Assembly (NCBI GenBank): GCA_003963125.1
Contig: RXJK01000090.1
Location: 20,007-69,488 of the forward strand
DNA: 49,482 nt
Direction: 5' to 3'
DNA from: Hyphomicrobiales bacterium
Lineage (GTDB): Bacteria > Pseudomonadota > Alphaproteobacteria > Rhizobiales > Hyphomicrobiaceae
The notes under the pieces were generated by a model. The model had not been told where the DNA came from and did not search any database. It worked only from the letters and a program-made list of their open reading frames with translations. Positions 40,302 to 48,462 of this stretch are shown here, piece after piece; the first letter of the stretch is position 1, and each line of letters starts with the position of its first letter. The translations under genes were made by a program, and so were the position numbers.

Positions 40302-41699
40302 ATGGTTGCCGCAGTCGCTCCCCACGCCGGCGAGGCTCCCCGGACACGGCTCTATCCTCCGACGGTTGAGCCGCCGCCTGTCCCGCTGCCGTTCGCCAAG
40401 TTTCTCGTGCAGTTCGTGCGCAACCCGCTGCTGACCATCGCGCGGCCGGTTTATCACGACGACATGCTCGTCCGGGAAACAGGCCGCCGCCTCGTCATCT
40501 ACATCACCGATCCCAAGCTCGTCGAAGAGGTGCTCCTCAAGGGCGCGGAGAACTTCCACAAGACCCCCATCGAGAAGCGCATCTTCAAGAACACGCTGGG
40601 CGACGGCATCCTCACCTCGCAAGGCCCGAGCTGGCGCTGGCAGCGCCGCACGGCCGCGCCCCTGTTCCGCGTCAGCGACCTCAACGCGCTCGTGCCGCAG
40701 ATGACGGCCGAGGCCGAGGCGCAGGCCGCGCGCTGGCGCACCGCCCGGCCCGGGAAGATCCAGTCCATCGACCTCGACATGACGGAGACGACCTTCCGCG
40801 TCATCTCGACGACCATGTTCGGCGGCAAGGCCGATGGCGACGCGCGCGAGGTGCTGCACGCGTCCGACCGGGCGCTGGCCTCCGTGTCCTGGGACATTGC
40901 GGCGGCCATCGTTGATCTGCCGGAATGGGTTTGGTACCCGGGCCGCAATCTGCGCCGCAGCGCCGGCCGCAAGCTGCGCGAACTGACCGAGCGCATGCTG
41001 CAGCGCCGACGCGAGACGGGGCTCGACGGCACCGATCTCATGAGCCGCCTCGCCAACGCCAAGGACCCCGAGACCGGCAAGCCGATGTCGGAGAGCCAGC
41101 TCGTCGACAACCTGCTCACCTTCCTCGGTGCAGGACACGAGACGACGGCGAAGGCCCTGACCTGGAGCCTTTATCTCCTCGCCCGCGCCCCCGAATGGCA
41201 GGACCGCATCGTCGAGGAAATCAACCGCGTCTGCGGCGACGCGCCCATCGGCGCCGAGCATCTCGATGACCTCGAAGTGACGCGCGCGGTGTTCAAGGAG
41301 GCGATGCGGCTCTATCCGCCCGCCCCGATCATGAACCGCATCCTCAGCGAGGACATGACCCTCGGCGGGAAGGAGATGAAGGCCGGCACCTTCATCGTCA
41401 TCCCGATCTACGCGATCCACCGCCACCACAAGCTCTGGACGGACCCCGATCTGTTCGACCCCACGCGCTTCTTCAAGGAGAACGAGGCCAAGCAGGCCCG
41501 CGCGCAGTTCATGCCGTTCGGCTTCGGCCCGCGCACCTGCATCGGCATGTCCTTTGCGATGATGGAGGGCGTGGCGCTGCTCGGCACGTTTGTGCGGCGC
41601 GCCCGCTTCGGCTGGGACGGCCAGCATCTGCCCGAACCCTTGAGCCGCATCACGCTCCGGCCGGCCGGTGGCATGCCGCTGCACGTCCACCCGCGCTGA
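40302..41699 (+). CDS. Cytochrome P450
   Basis: A 465-residue soluble P450 monooxygenase. The I-helix oxygen-activation motif is GAGHETT (276-282), the ExxR pair is E333/R336 in KEAMRLYPP, and the heme thiolate is Cys413 in FGFGPRTCIG. The N-terminus (YPPTVEPPPVPLPFAKFL) lacks a membrane anchor. Overall it resembles the fatty-acid/long-chain class (CYP102/CYP4-like) seen in alphaproteobacteria, but substrate is unknown. No ferredoxin or reductase gene is adjacent, so redox partners must be elsewhere. AGGAG is placed ten bases upstream of ATG at 40302. Palindromic repeats follow. Confidence 0.95.
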   Translation: MVAAVAPHAGEAPRTRLYPPTVEPPPVPLPFAKFLVQFVRNPLLTIARPVYHDDMLVRETGRRLVIYITDPKLVEEVLLKGAENFHKTPIEKRIFKNTLGDGILTSQGPSWRWQRRTAAPLFRVSDLNALVPQMTAEAEAQAARWRTARPGKIQSIDLDMTETTFRVISTTMFGGKADGDAREVLHASDRALASVSWDIAAAIVDLPEWVWYPGRNLRRSAGRKLRELTERMLQRRRETGLDGTDLMSRLANAKDPETGKPMSESQLVDNLLTFLGAGHETTAKALTWSLYLLARAPEWQDRIVEEINRVCGDAPIGAEHLDDLEVTRAVFKEAMRLYPPAPIMNRILSEDMTLGGKEMKAGTFIVIPIYAIHRHHKLWTDPDLFDPTRFFKENEAKQARAQFMPFGFGPRTCIGMSFAMMEGVALLGTFVRRARFGWDGQHLPEPLSRITLRPAGGMPLHVHPR

Positions 41700-41763
41700 G
41701 CCGGTTCGCCGGCAGGCAGGAGACGCACGTACCCTTGCAAGGGATTGTGCGAAGGCCCTGGGT

Positions 41764-41793
41764 CCCTGATATTTGCCTGCGGCAAATTCAGGG
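41764..41793. repeat. Imperfect hairpin, intergenic palindrome
   Basis: CCCTGA-TA-TTTGCC (41764-41777) mirrors GGCAAA-T-TCAGGG (41781-41793) with a 3-base loop and a small internal bulge. It lies 65 bases after the P450 stop and might terminate that transcript, or belong to the dispersed repeat set. The rest of 41700-42002 holds no gene. Confidence 0.6.
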
Positions 41794-41827
41794 ATGACAG
41801 TGAGGGGAATACTCTCGGGCTTTTACT

Positions 41828-41860
41828 GTCATCCCGGCCGAGCGCAGCGAGAGCCGGGAC
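41828..41860. repeat. Dispersed palindromic repeat, unit-1 type
   Basis: CCCGGC (41833-41838) and GCCGGG (41853-41858) surround CGAGCGCAGCGAGA, identical in its core to the copy at 18845-18870. Flanks TGTCAT before and ACCCAGGG after differ from the other copies. Confidence 0.78.
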
Positions 41861-42002
41861 CCAGGGGTCAAGCCCTGTATTCCACAAAGCATAGCGTTCA
41901 GGAGCGGGCCGGCAGGAGCACCCCGCACCGGAGCATTTCCACTTGTCGGGGCAGGAAAAAGCCCCTACACGGGCGCCACGAGATCGCTTCAGGAGAAGAG
42001 CC

Positions 42003-42161
42003 ATGGTCGTTCGTTCGGCCCGCAACGTCGAGACCCAGAAGAAGAAAAAGCGCCGCGCCGCGCCGCGCAAGAAAGTCACGCGCATCCAGGGCAACACGCT
42101 CGCCGCCCGCCGTCGCCTGAAGAAGCTGGCCGGCAAGGCCCGCGCGAAGGCCGCCAGCTGA
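42003..42161 (+). CDS. Very basic small protein
   Basis: A 52-residue protein, about 40 percent Lys plus Arg: MVVRSARNVETQKKKKRRAA then PRKKVTRIQGNTLAARRRLK. No domain recognised. It might bind RNA or DNA. AGGAGAAGA six to fourteen bases before ATG at 42003 supports translation. A hairpin terminator follows within four bases of its stop codon. It could be a ribosome-associated or nucleoid peptide; this is only inference from charge. Confidence 0.6.
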   Translation: MVVRSARNVETQKKKKRRAAPRKKVTRIQGNTLAARRRLKKLAGKARAKAAS

Positions 42162-42164
42162 TCC

Positions 42165-42182
42165 AGCGGCTCGCGCCGCTTT
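42165..42182. terminator. Shared hairpin between convergent genes
   Basis: AGCGGC (42165-42170) and GCCGCT (42175-42180) form a 6-bp stem with loop TCGC, followed by TT. It lies exactly between the stop of the basic small protein and the stop of the LysE gene on the other strand, so it may act for both. Confidence 0.45.
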
Positions 42183-42798
42183 AGCGCGCGGCAATCGCCG
42201 CCGCTGCAGATGCCATCACGAGCCCAGTCCCGCGATTGACGATGCGCATCGCCCGTGCGCTTCGAAAGAGCGTACGCGTCCGCGCTGCCAGCGCGATGTA
42301 GGCGCTGAACACGCCGGCCAGCACGAGCAAGGTCAGGCACGCGAGTTCCGCGAGCCCCAACAGCGACAGCCGGCCGAGGTCGATCAGGTTCGGCAGCAGG
42401 GCCAGGTAGAACACCATCACCTTCGGATTGCCCATCGTTACCGACAGGCCGGCGAGAAAGAGGCGCACCTGATCGCTGCGCTCGGCAGGGGGCGCCGCAT
42501 CCGCGACGGCGACCGGAGCGGTCCAGAGCTTGTAGGCGAGATAGAGCAGATACGCCGCGCCCGCGTACTTGATGGCGATAAGCACCGGCGCATAGGCCTG
42601 CGCGACGGCCGCAAGCCCGAGCACCGCTACCGACAGCCACACGACATCGCCGATGGCGACGCCGGCCGTGAAGGCGAAAGCGCCGGCAGTGCCCTGCGCG
42701 AGCACGCGCGCAACGATCGCAGCAATGCCGGGGCCCGGCGAGGCCGCAGCCACCGCGAGCGCGCCGACGAACACGATGACTGAAGCCAGGTCCATCAT
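42181..42798 (-). CDS. LysE/RhtB family amino acid exporter
   Basis: A 205-residue membrane protein with about six helices. The LysE pattern is clear: the early ASPGPGIAAIVARVLAQGT (about 19-37), typical of the (P/S)GP(N/G) signature, then AGVAIGDVVWLSVAVLGLAA and FLAGLSVTMGNPKVMVFYLA with the conserved NPK motif. It would export an amino acid or homoserine lactone-like metabolite. ATG at 42798 is a double Met. The TAXI-type gene lies 15 bases upstream on the same strand, so it may be the last gene of the cyclase-TAXI-LysE transcript. Confidence 0.92.
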   Translation of the reverse strand: MMDLASVIVFVGALAVAAASPGPGIAAIVARVLAQGTAGAFAFTAGVAIGDVVWLSVAVLGLAAVAQAYAPVLIAIKYAGAAYLLYLAYKLWTAPVAVADAAPPAERSDQVRLFLAGLSVTMGNPKVMVFYLALLPNLIDLGRLSLLGLAELACLTLLVLAGVFSAYIALAARTRTLFRSARAMRIVNRGTGLVMASAAAAIAAR

Positions 42799-42813
42799 GG
42801 AAAAGCGCGCTCC

Positions 42814-43794
42814 TCAGCGCAGCAGGCCGATTTCGCGATAGTAGCGCGCGACACCCGGATGCAGCCGCTCGGGCGCCACCGCCGCGATGGTGTTGGCGGC
42901 CGTCGTCTCCGCCGCCTGCGGCAGCCTCTGCGCGATCTTCGCCTCTCCCGCCTTCAGCGCCTTCGCCAGCGCATAGGCGACGTCATCCGGGAGCGAAGGC
43001 CGCGCCAGCACGAGGCTCCACGACCCGACGGACGTGATCTCGGCGTCCTGCCCCGGAAAAGACCCCTTCGGCACCACGAGACGCTTCAGGAACGGATGCT
43101 TCGCCAGGATGCGCGTGATCTCGCCCGCATCCGGCACGATGAAGCGCGCCCCGCCCGGCGCCTTCGCCATGGCCACGAACCCCGGCCAGCCGCTGCCGCC
43201 GCCCCAAAGGGCAGCTGCCTTGCCCGAGATCACCATCGGCGGGCCGTCCCCGGCCCTGTCGAGGAACACGGCGTCGAAGTCCTTGTCCCGGTCGAGACCG
43301 ATGCCATCGAGCGCATAGCGCGCGAGGATACCGAGACCGGATCCGCGCGCCCCGAACACCACGCGCTTGCCCTTGAGATCGCCGATGCTGCGGTAGGGGC
43401 TGTCCGCCCGCACCACGAACATGCCGGGCGTCGCGTACATCGCCGTGATCACCCGGAGATCAGCCGGCGCGCGCCCGATGCCGCCGAGCGCTTCCATCGC
43501 CACCTCGCCCTGCACCAGCGCGATGTCGAGCTTGCCCTCTTCGAGCAGCGGCACGTTCTCCGTGCTGCCCTTGGTGTTGGTCGGCACGATCTTCAGCGCT
43601 GTGGTCGCCTCGTTGACGACCCCGGCAAACGCCTCGCCATAGGCCGGAAAGCCCCCGCCGGGCGTCGCCGTCCCGAGCGTGACGATGGTGCGTTCGGCGG
43701 CGTGTGTCGCAGACATGGGCAATGAAGCTCCGAGGATGAGCAGGCAGGCTGCAGCGCCGCCGAGAAACGATCCCGCGCGGCGCAGGAGCGGCAT
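42814..43794 (-). CDS. TAXI family TRAP transporter solute-binding protein
   Basis: A 326-residue periplasmic binding protein of the TAXI group. Signal peptide: MPLLRRAGSFLGGAAACLLI, cleavage near THAAE. Motifs: TLGTATPGGGFPAYGEAFAG (about 40-59), NTKGSTENVPLLEEGKLDIA (about 73-92), and FGARGSGLGILARYALDGIG (about 147-166). It should bind a small carboxylate or amino acid and pass it to a fused DctQM permease, which is not encoded nearby. Its ATG shares one base with the stop of the upstream cyclase gene (TGATG), so the two are coupled. The pairing suggests the cyclase acts on the imported ligand. Confidence 0.9.
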   Translation of the reverse strand: MPLLRRAGSFLGGAAACLLILGASLPMSATHAAERTIVTLGTATPGGGFPAYGEAFAGVVNEATTALKIVPTNTKGSTENVPLLEEGKLDIALVQGEVAMEALGGIGRAPADLRVITAMYATPGMFVVRADSPYRSIGDLKGKRVVFGARGSGLGILARYALDGIGLDRDKDFDAVFLDRAGDGPPMVISGKAAALWGGGSGWPGFVAMAKAPGGARFIVPDAGEITRILAKHPFLKRLVVPKGSFPGQDAEITSVGSWSLVLARPSLPDDVAYALAKALKAGEAKIAQRLPQAAETTAANTIAAVAPERLHPGVARYYREIGLLR

Positions 43795-44852
43795 CAGACG
43801 GTGGCGACCGGCGTCGCGGGCGAGCCGACGGCCCCCGGCAGCCGCAGCGGCGGCGCGGTCAGCAGAAAGCGGCTGCGGTTGTTGGCCCGCAGCCAGTCCG
43901 CGAGTTCCGACAGGCGCCAGATCTCGCCGAGGTTGATGCCCATCTTGAACAGGCAATGCTGGTGCAGCGGCAGCATCGCGCACTGTCCGGGCTTGATGCG
44001 GTCCGGAATGAGTTCCACCGCGTAGTTGTCCGCGATCAGCGACACGAGCCCGCTTTCGGAGATCCATTGCAAGAGCCTCTGGTCCGTCCCGTCGAGCCCG
44101 GTGCAGCTCGTCTCGAGGGTGTGCTTGTCGGGGTCCTTCTTGGCAGAAAGGATCAACTCGTCGAAGCCCGTTCGAAGGCACACGAGATCGCCCTTCTCAA
44201 CGGTAACGCCGTCCGCGGCCATGACCCGCATCAGATCGTCGTAGCCGACGGGATGCCGGCGATTGCCGAAGTGCGCGTAAAGATCGATCATCACTGCGCG
44301 CCCCTGCAGGCACGTCTCGGCCATGCCCGCGACGCTCAGCGCTTTCGCGTGCGACGTGGAGCGCGCTTCCACCGTCGTGCCGGGGATCGCGCCCGACTGC
44401 GCGACATCCGTTGGCCCCTCCATCACGCTGTCGCCACGGAAGCCGTTGTAGAAGACCGGCTCCGCCACCCCGTCGCCATCGGCGTCGAACAACGCGCCGA
44501 CGTGCGACAGCGAATCCCACTGCGTCGAGTACTGAAGATGCATGATGACGAGGTCGTCGTTAACGACGTCGGTGAGGCCCGGATGGTCCCACTCCGTGCG
44601 ATAAAGCCAGTTGGGCTTGTCCGCGCGGCGCGAGGGACGGATCTGCGGGGGATGCCGCCGCGGGTTGAGCACCGCGCCGCCGGGATAGTCGAGCGGCAGC
44701 GACAGGCAGAACGTCTTGCCTGTGCGCACCTCCGCGATCCCCTGCAGGACCTTCTCGGCCGTGAGGTCGTTGAGGCGGCCGAGCTGGTCGTCGGGCCCAT
44801 AGTCGCCCCAGGTCGAGCCTTCCGGCCTGATCTTCCACCGCGCATTGGCCAT
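43794..44852 (-). CDS. Cyclase family protein (kynurenine formamidase-like metal hydrolase)
   Basis: A 352-residue member of the putative cyclase family (PF04199 type). The metal site region reads HLQYSTQWDSLSHVGALFD, a variant of the HxGTHxDxxxH motif in which the first His and Thr-His are replaced but Asp and final His remain. A partner His/Glu segment is ALPLHQHCLF-like near the C-terminus (MLPLHQHCLFKMG). Substrates of this family include formylkynurenine, creatinine-like rings and isatin; none can be assigned. ATG at 44852 (MANARWKIRPEG) fits length. The TGATG junction couples it to the TAXI binding-protein gene. Confidence 0.85.
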   Translation of the reverse strand: MANARWKIRPEGSTWGDYGPDDQLGRLNDLTAEKVLQGIAEVRTGKTFCLSLPLDYPGGAVLNPRRHPPQIRPSRRADKPNWLYRTEWDHPGLTDVVNDDLVIMHLQYSTQWDSLSHVGALFDADGDGVAEPVFYNGFRGDSVMEGPTDVAQSGAIPGTTVEARSTSHAKALSVAGMAETCLQGRAVMIDLYAHFGNRRHPVGYDDLMRVMAADGVTVEKGDLVCLRTGFDELILSAKKDPDKHTLETSCTGLDGTDQRLLQWISESGLVSLIADNYAVELIPDRIKPGQCAMLPLHQHCLFKMGINLGEIWRLSELADWLRANNRSRFLLTAPPLRLPGAVGSPATPVATV

Positions 44853-44983
44853 GCCGACCTCCCTGATCGAACCGTCTTGCCGTTTGCCGGAAGCGTACTG
44901 CCTCGTCCGCCCCGTGCAACCCGATGCGGTTTCCCCGCGCGCACGGCACGCTTTCGAAGCCGCAAATTTGTCCACAGCGTAGG

Positions 44984-45027
44984 CCATTAAGGCTGGGGAT
45001 GACCATTTAGGCCGGTAACCATCGGCC
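44984..45027. promoter_or_regulatory. Candidate operator: direct repeats in a divergent promoter region
   Basis: CCATTAAGGC (44984-44993) and CCATTTAGGC (45003-45012) are near-identical direct repeats 19 bases apart; a weaker CCATCGGCC follows at 45019-45027. They lie between the minus-strand cyclase gene and the plus-strand SPOR-domain gene. The spacing of nearly two helical turns fits a dimeric regulator, but no protein is suggested. Confidence 0.3.
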
Positions 45028-45116
45028 AAATCTTGAAATTCGCCGCGCATTGCTCTTTTGATGCGAAGGCGGGGGCCGGCATCCGACGGATGCGGGCAGG
45101 GAAGGGGACGGCTAGG

Positions 45117-46406
45117 GTGAACGCTCGGTCAGGGCACGAGGAATTCGAGCGGGTGCTGCGCAGCATGCACGACCGCTTGGCTTCTGTGTCGCACGAGATC
45201 GCCGACCTTCTGGCCAAGCTCGAGTGGCATGCGGAGGCCGCGGGCCCCGACGTGCGCATGCACGCCCGACACGCGGCCGCCGACGTGGTGCGCACGCAGG
45301 ATTGGCTCAATCACCGCATGAGCCATCTGCCGCTCGATCCGAGCCAGCGCTACGCTGCCATGCAGGAGATGCTGCAGGTCCAGTTCGTGGCGCTGCAGAA
45401 GGTCGCGACCATCGTCAACGACGTCCTCAATCTGCGCAGCGCGGCGCCGCAGGCCCAGTTCCCGGCCCAGGTTCCGGCACAGATCCCTGCCCAGTTCCAC
45501 ACGCATCCGGGGCAAGGACATCCGCTGCCACCGCTGGCGCCGCCCCAGCAGGCGAGCCCGTTCGCGCTCCCTGTTCCACAGCAGCCGCAGCAGGCGATGC
45601 AGTACGCCCCCCAGCCACAATATCCGCAAGAGCCGAGCTGGGACGTGCAGGCCGGCGTGCAAGGCCTGCTGCAGCCGCCGGGGCCGCCCGTGCGCCTTGC
45701 AGACCTCTCGCCCGCCCTCGATACGCCGCGCACGGTCGCGAAGACGAAGCGCATCGAGGCGGGGGGACGCAGCGGCAAGACCGCCAGGAAGGGCAAGAGG
45801 AAGCCCACCGAGCCACGCGGCTCGACGCGGCGGCTCGCCGTGTGGAGTGGGGCGCTGCTCGCGGCAATCGTCATCCTCGGCGGCATCGGCTATTTCGCCT
45901 ACGCCAACTTCGGCAGCCATAAGTCGACGCTCGCCGCGCGCGCCACGCCGCGCAAGGAGCGCGTTTCCCTGGGTGATCCCTCGGCCCGCGATCAGGCGTT
46001 GGCCAATGCGGAATCCAATTCGGGCGCCCCGAGCCGCGTGCCGGCTCCCCCGCCGATGTCGTCACCACCCTTGACCGAGACGGGGGCAGGTGGCGGCCGC
46101 GTGCCGGGCCTCATCGTCGCCCAGCCGCAGGCGCCGCGGCCCGACCCGCGCGCCCAGCCCTTCGTCGCCGTGATCGCGACCCATCGCGACAAGCAGGCCC
46201 TGGCCAAGATCTACAACGACCTGCGCAAGCAGTTCCCCTCGGTCCTGGGATCGAAGCGCGCCGACGCACAAACCGTCGATCTCGGCGAGAACGGCGTTTG
46301 GCACCACCTGATCCTGCTGCCGCCGGGCCCTCGTGAGCAGGCCGAAGGCTACTGCGCCGAACTCCGCGCCGCCGGCTACCCCCGCTGCATGGTCCGCCCT
46401 CTCTGA
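45117..46406 (+). CDS. Single-pass membrane protein with C-terminal SPOR-like domain
   Basis: A protein of 429 residues from the chosen start. Order: a helical cytoplasmic part (about 1-105) with several His/Met-rich helices, a Pro/Gln-rich spacer (about 110-190), a basic stretch (KRIEAGGRSGKTARKGKRK, about 211-229), one membrane helix (LAVWSGALLAAIVILGGIGY, about 240-259), a periplasmic linker, and a C-terminal SPOR-like domain (VAVIATHRDKQALAKIYNDL ... AGYPRCMVRPL). SPOR domains bind denuded septal peptidoglycan, so a division or envelope role is likely. GTG at 45117 has AGGGAAGGGG upstream; ATG at 45090 or TTG at 45033 are alternatives. The neighbours are unrelated. Confidence 0.75.
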   Translation: MNARSGHEEFERVLRSMHDRLASVSHEIADLLAKLEWHAEAAGPDVRMHARHAAADVVRTQDWLNHRMSHLPLDPSQRYAAMQEMLQVQFVALQKVATIVNDVLNLRSAAPQAQFPAQVPAQIPAQFHTHPGQGHPLPPLAPPQQASPFALPVPQQPQQAMQYAPQPQYPQEPSWDVQAGVQGLLQPPGPPVRLADLSPALDTPRTVAKTKRIEAGGRSGKTARKGKRKPTEPRGSTRRLAVWSGALLAAIVILGGIGYFAYANFGSHKSTLAARATPRKERVSLGDPSARDQALANAESNSGAPSRVPAPPPMSSPPLTETGAGGGRVPGLIVAQPQAPRPDPRAQPFVAVIATHRDKQALAKIYNDLRKQFPSVLGSKRADAQTVDLGENGVWHHLILLPPGPREQAEGYCAELRAAGYPRCMVRPL

Positions 46407-46440
46407 CCCACAGTGGGATGCAACTCCCTCTCTATTGCAT

Positions 46441-46475
46441 TCCCGGAAATCGCGCGCGAGCGCGATTGTCCGGGA
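46441..46475. repeat. Dispersed palindromic repeat, unit-2 type
   Basis: TCCCGGA-AATCGCG (46441-46454) pairs with CGCGATT-G-TCCGGGA (46461-46475), a 14-bp stem with one bulge. The reverse complement matches the element at about 18905-18945 in layout and ends. Its place between two convergent genes also fits a termination role. Confidence 0.8.
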
Positions 46476-46543
46476 TCTTGCCGCGTAGAGTTGTGCCTCT
46501 GCGCGCAACATTCCGGTCGCCACTTTTCTCGACGGGTAAGTAG

Positions 46544-48301
46544 CTACGCCGCGGTGACCGTCTCGCGCGACGCGCGCTTGCCGGGATCCTGCCGCCGGCG
46601 GTCGGTCGTGTAGAAGTCGCCCATCACCAGCACGTCCATCCCGCTTTCGAGGAAGCAATTGATGGCCTCTTCCGGCCGCGTGACGATCGGCTCCTTGCGA
46701 TTGAAGCTCGTATTGAGCAGCACCGGCACGCCCGTCAGCTTGCCAAAGGCGTTGATGAGCCCCCAGTAGCGCGGATTGGCCTCGCGCTCGACGGTCTGGA
46801 TCCGGCCCGTACCATCGACGTGCACCGCGGCCGCGATGTCCTTGCGCTTGTCGGGCCGCACGCGCGGCGCAAGCGTCATGAACGGATCGGGCTGCGTGAT
46901 CTCGAAGTATTCCGCCGCGCGCTCCATCAGCACCGCCGGCGCAAAGGGGCGGAAATTCTCCCGCGCCTTGATCTTGTCGTTGAGCACGTCGCGCATCTCG
47001 GCGCGCCGCGGATCGGCGAGGATCGACCGGTTGCCGAGCGCGCGCGGACCCATCTCGAAGCGGCCCTGGTACCAGCCGACAACCTTGCCGTCCGCGAGAT
47101 CCCGCGCGACGCGCTCCAGCAGCACGGCTTCGGAAAATGTCTCGTAGTCGAGCCCGGCCCTTTCCAGCGCCGACTTGATTTCACCGGCGCTGTACGCCTT
47201 GCCATAGAAGGGATGCGTGAGTTCGAACGTGCGCGGGTTCCCGAGCGTCTGGTGGTAATGCCAAAGCGCGCTGCCGAGCGGCGCGCCCGTGTCCGACGCG
47301 CATGGCGGCACCCACAGCCGCTTCACCGGCGTCTCTTCCAGCACCTTCGCGTTGGCGACGCAGTTCAAGGCGACGCCACCCGTCAGGCACATCTGCGTCA
47401 GGCCCGTCTGCGTCACGAGATGCCGCACCACATGCAGCACGATCTCTTCCGTGATCGCCTGCAGCGCGAAGGCGATATCGCGATGCCGGTCGCCGAGCGG
47501 CTCACCCGGTGCCCGCGGCGGCCCGAACACCTCGAAGAACTTCGCGCTGAACGGGCGCAGCTCCCCGAACGTGAGAAAGGAAAAGTAGTCCATGTTGACG
47601 TCGTAGCGGCCCTCGGCCACCGGCCGCACGACATCGCGGAAGCGCGCGACGTAGGTGTCGTCACCGAAGGCCGCGAGCGCCATCACCTTGCCCTCGTCGC
47701 CGAAGCCGGCAAAGCCCAGATACTCCGTCACGAACGTGTACACGAGGCCGAGCGAGTTCATCTGCTCCGAGTGCCAAAGCCGTTCCAGCCGGTTGCCTTT
47801 GCCGACGTAGGCGCTGGTCGAGGCATCGTCCCCGTAGCCGTCCATGACGAGGACCAGCGCCTCTTCCATCGGCGACACGAAGAACGCAGCGGCATGCGAA
47901 TCGTGATGTCCCACGTTCACGATCTCGGGCAGCTTCGCGCCCGACCCGAAATGCGTGCGCAGCCCCCGCCGCAGATACTGGTTGAGCAGCATGATCTGGT
48001 TCTGCTGCGCGCGATGCGCGGCAGGTGCGAGCAGACTGAGGCTCAGGGGAAACCGGCGCAGAAGCTGCTGCAGCGCCAGCCGACGCAACACCGAGACGTT
48101 CCACGGCGTCGTCACGACATCGATGTCGGAGAGGCCGAGCTTCAGGTCCTCGCACAGCGTGGCGAGTGCGAACCGCGGGAACTTCTGGGATTTCTTCCGG
48201 CGATCGAAGCGCTCTTCCTCGAGCACGACGTCGAGGTGGCCGTCGCTCAGGAGCGCGAGGCCACTGTCGTGCGTCTTCGCTACGATCCCGAGTATCCTCA
48301 C
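46544..48301 (-). CDS. Carbamoyltransferase, NodU/CmcH family
   Basis: A 585-residue O-carbamoyltransferase. The N-terminal Kae1/YgjD-like domain (about 1-360) starts MRILGIVAKTHDSGLALLSD and shows NVGHHDSHAAAFFVS (about 128-142) with metal-binding histidines, VMDGYGDDAST and LTGGVALNCVANAKV. The C-terminal Yrdc-like/carbamoyl domain has GWYQGRFEMGPRALGNRSIL and LLNTSFNRKEPIV. It transfers a carbamoyl group from carbamoyl phosphate (through carbamoyl adenylate) to a hydroxyl, on a Nod factor, polysaccharide or natural product. No nod or antibiotic genes are adjacent; sugar decoration is the most likely role (inference). Its ATG at 48301 lies 160 bases from the end of secA. Confidence 0.92.
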   Translation of the reverse strand: MRILGIVAKTHDSGLALLSDGHLDVVLEEERFDRRKKSQKFPRFALATLCEDLKLGLSDIDVVTTPWNVSVLRRLALQQLLRRFPLSLSLLAPAAHRAQQNQIMLLNQYLRRGLRTHFGSGAKLPEIVNVGHHDSHAAAFFVSPMEEALVLVMDGYGDDASTSAYVGKGNRLERLWHSEQMNSLGLVYTFVTEYLGFAGFGDEGKVMALAAFGDDTYVARFRDVVRPVAEGRYDVNMDYFSFLTFGELRPFSAKFFEVFGPPRAPGEPLGDRHRDIAFALQAITEEIVLHVVRHLVTQTGLTQMCLTGGVALNCVANAKVLEETPVKRLWVPPCASDTGAPLGSALWHYHQTLGNPRTFELTHPFYGKAYSAGEIKSALERAGLDYETFSEAVLLERVARDLADGKVVGWYQGRFEMGPRALGNRSILADPRRAEMRDVLNDKIKARENFRPFAPAVLMERAAEYFEITQPDPFMTLAPRVRPDKRKDIAAAVHVDGTGRIQTVEREANPRYWGLINAFGKLTGVPVLLNTSFNRKEPIVTRPEEAINCFLESGMDVLVMGDFYTTDRRRQDPGKRASRETVTAA

Positions 48302-48436
48302 GTCCCCAGCCTGTCCAGGTTCGGCGCCGCACCCCCTGAGTGGCGCACAGCCATGCTCACCCGCGTTCTACAGGCCCCGCGCGCCCTTGTCCGCCGCCGA
48401 TTTCGTACGCAAGGTTAACGGCGCGCGCCCTCCGCA

Positions 48437-48461
48437 CGGACGCGCCCGCGCAACGCGTCCG
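48437..48461 (-). terminator. Hairpin immediately after secA
   Basis: CGGACGCG (48437-48444) and CGCGTCCG (48454-48461) form a perfect 8-bp stem one base past the secA stop codon on the minus strand. No T run follows, so it is only a possible terminator. Confidence 0.4.
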
Positions 48462-48462
48462 T

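Noticed and set aside
46820..48418. A 532-codon plus-strand frame antisense to the carbamoyltransferase
   Set aside because: Arg/His-rich antisense composition, no start signal and no recognisable domain.
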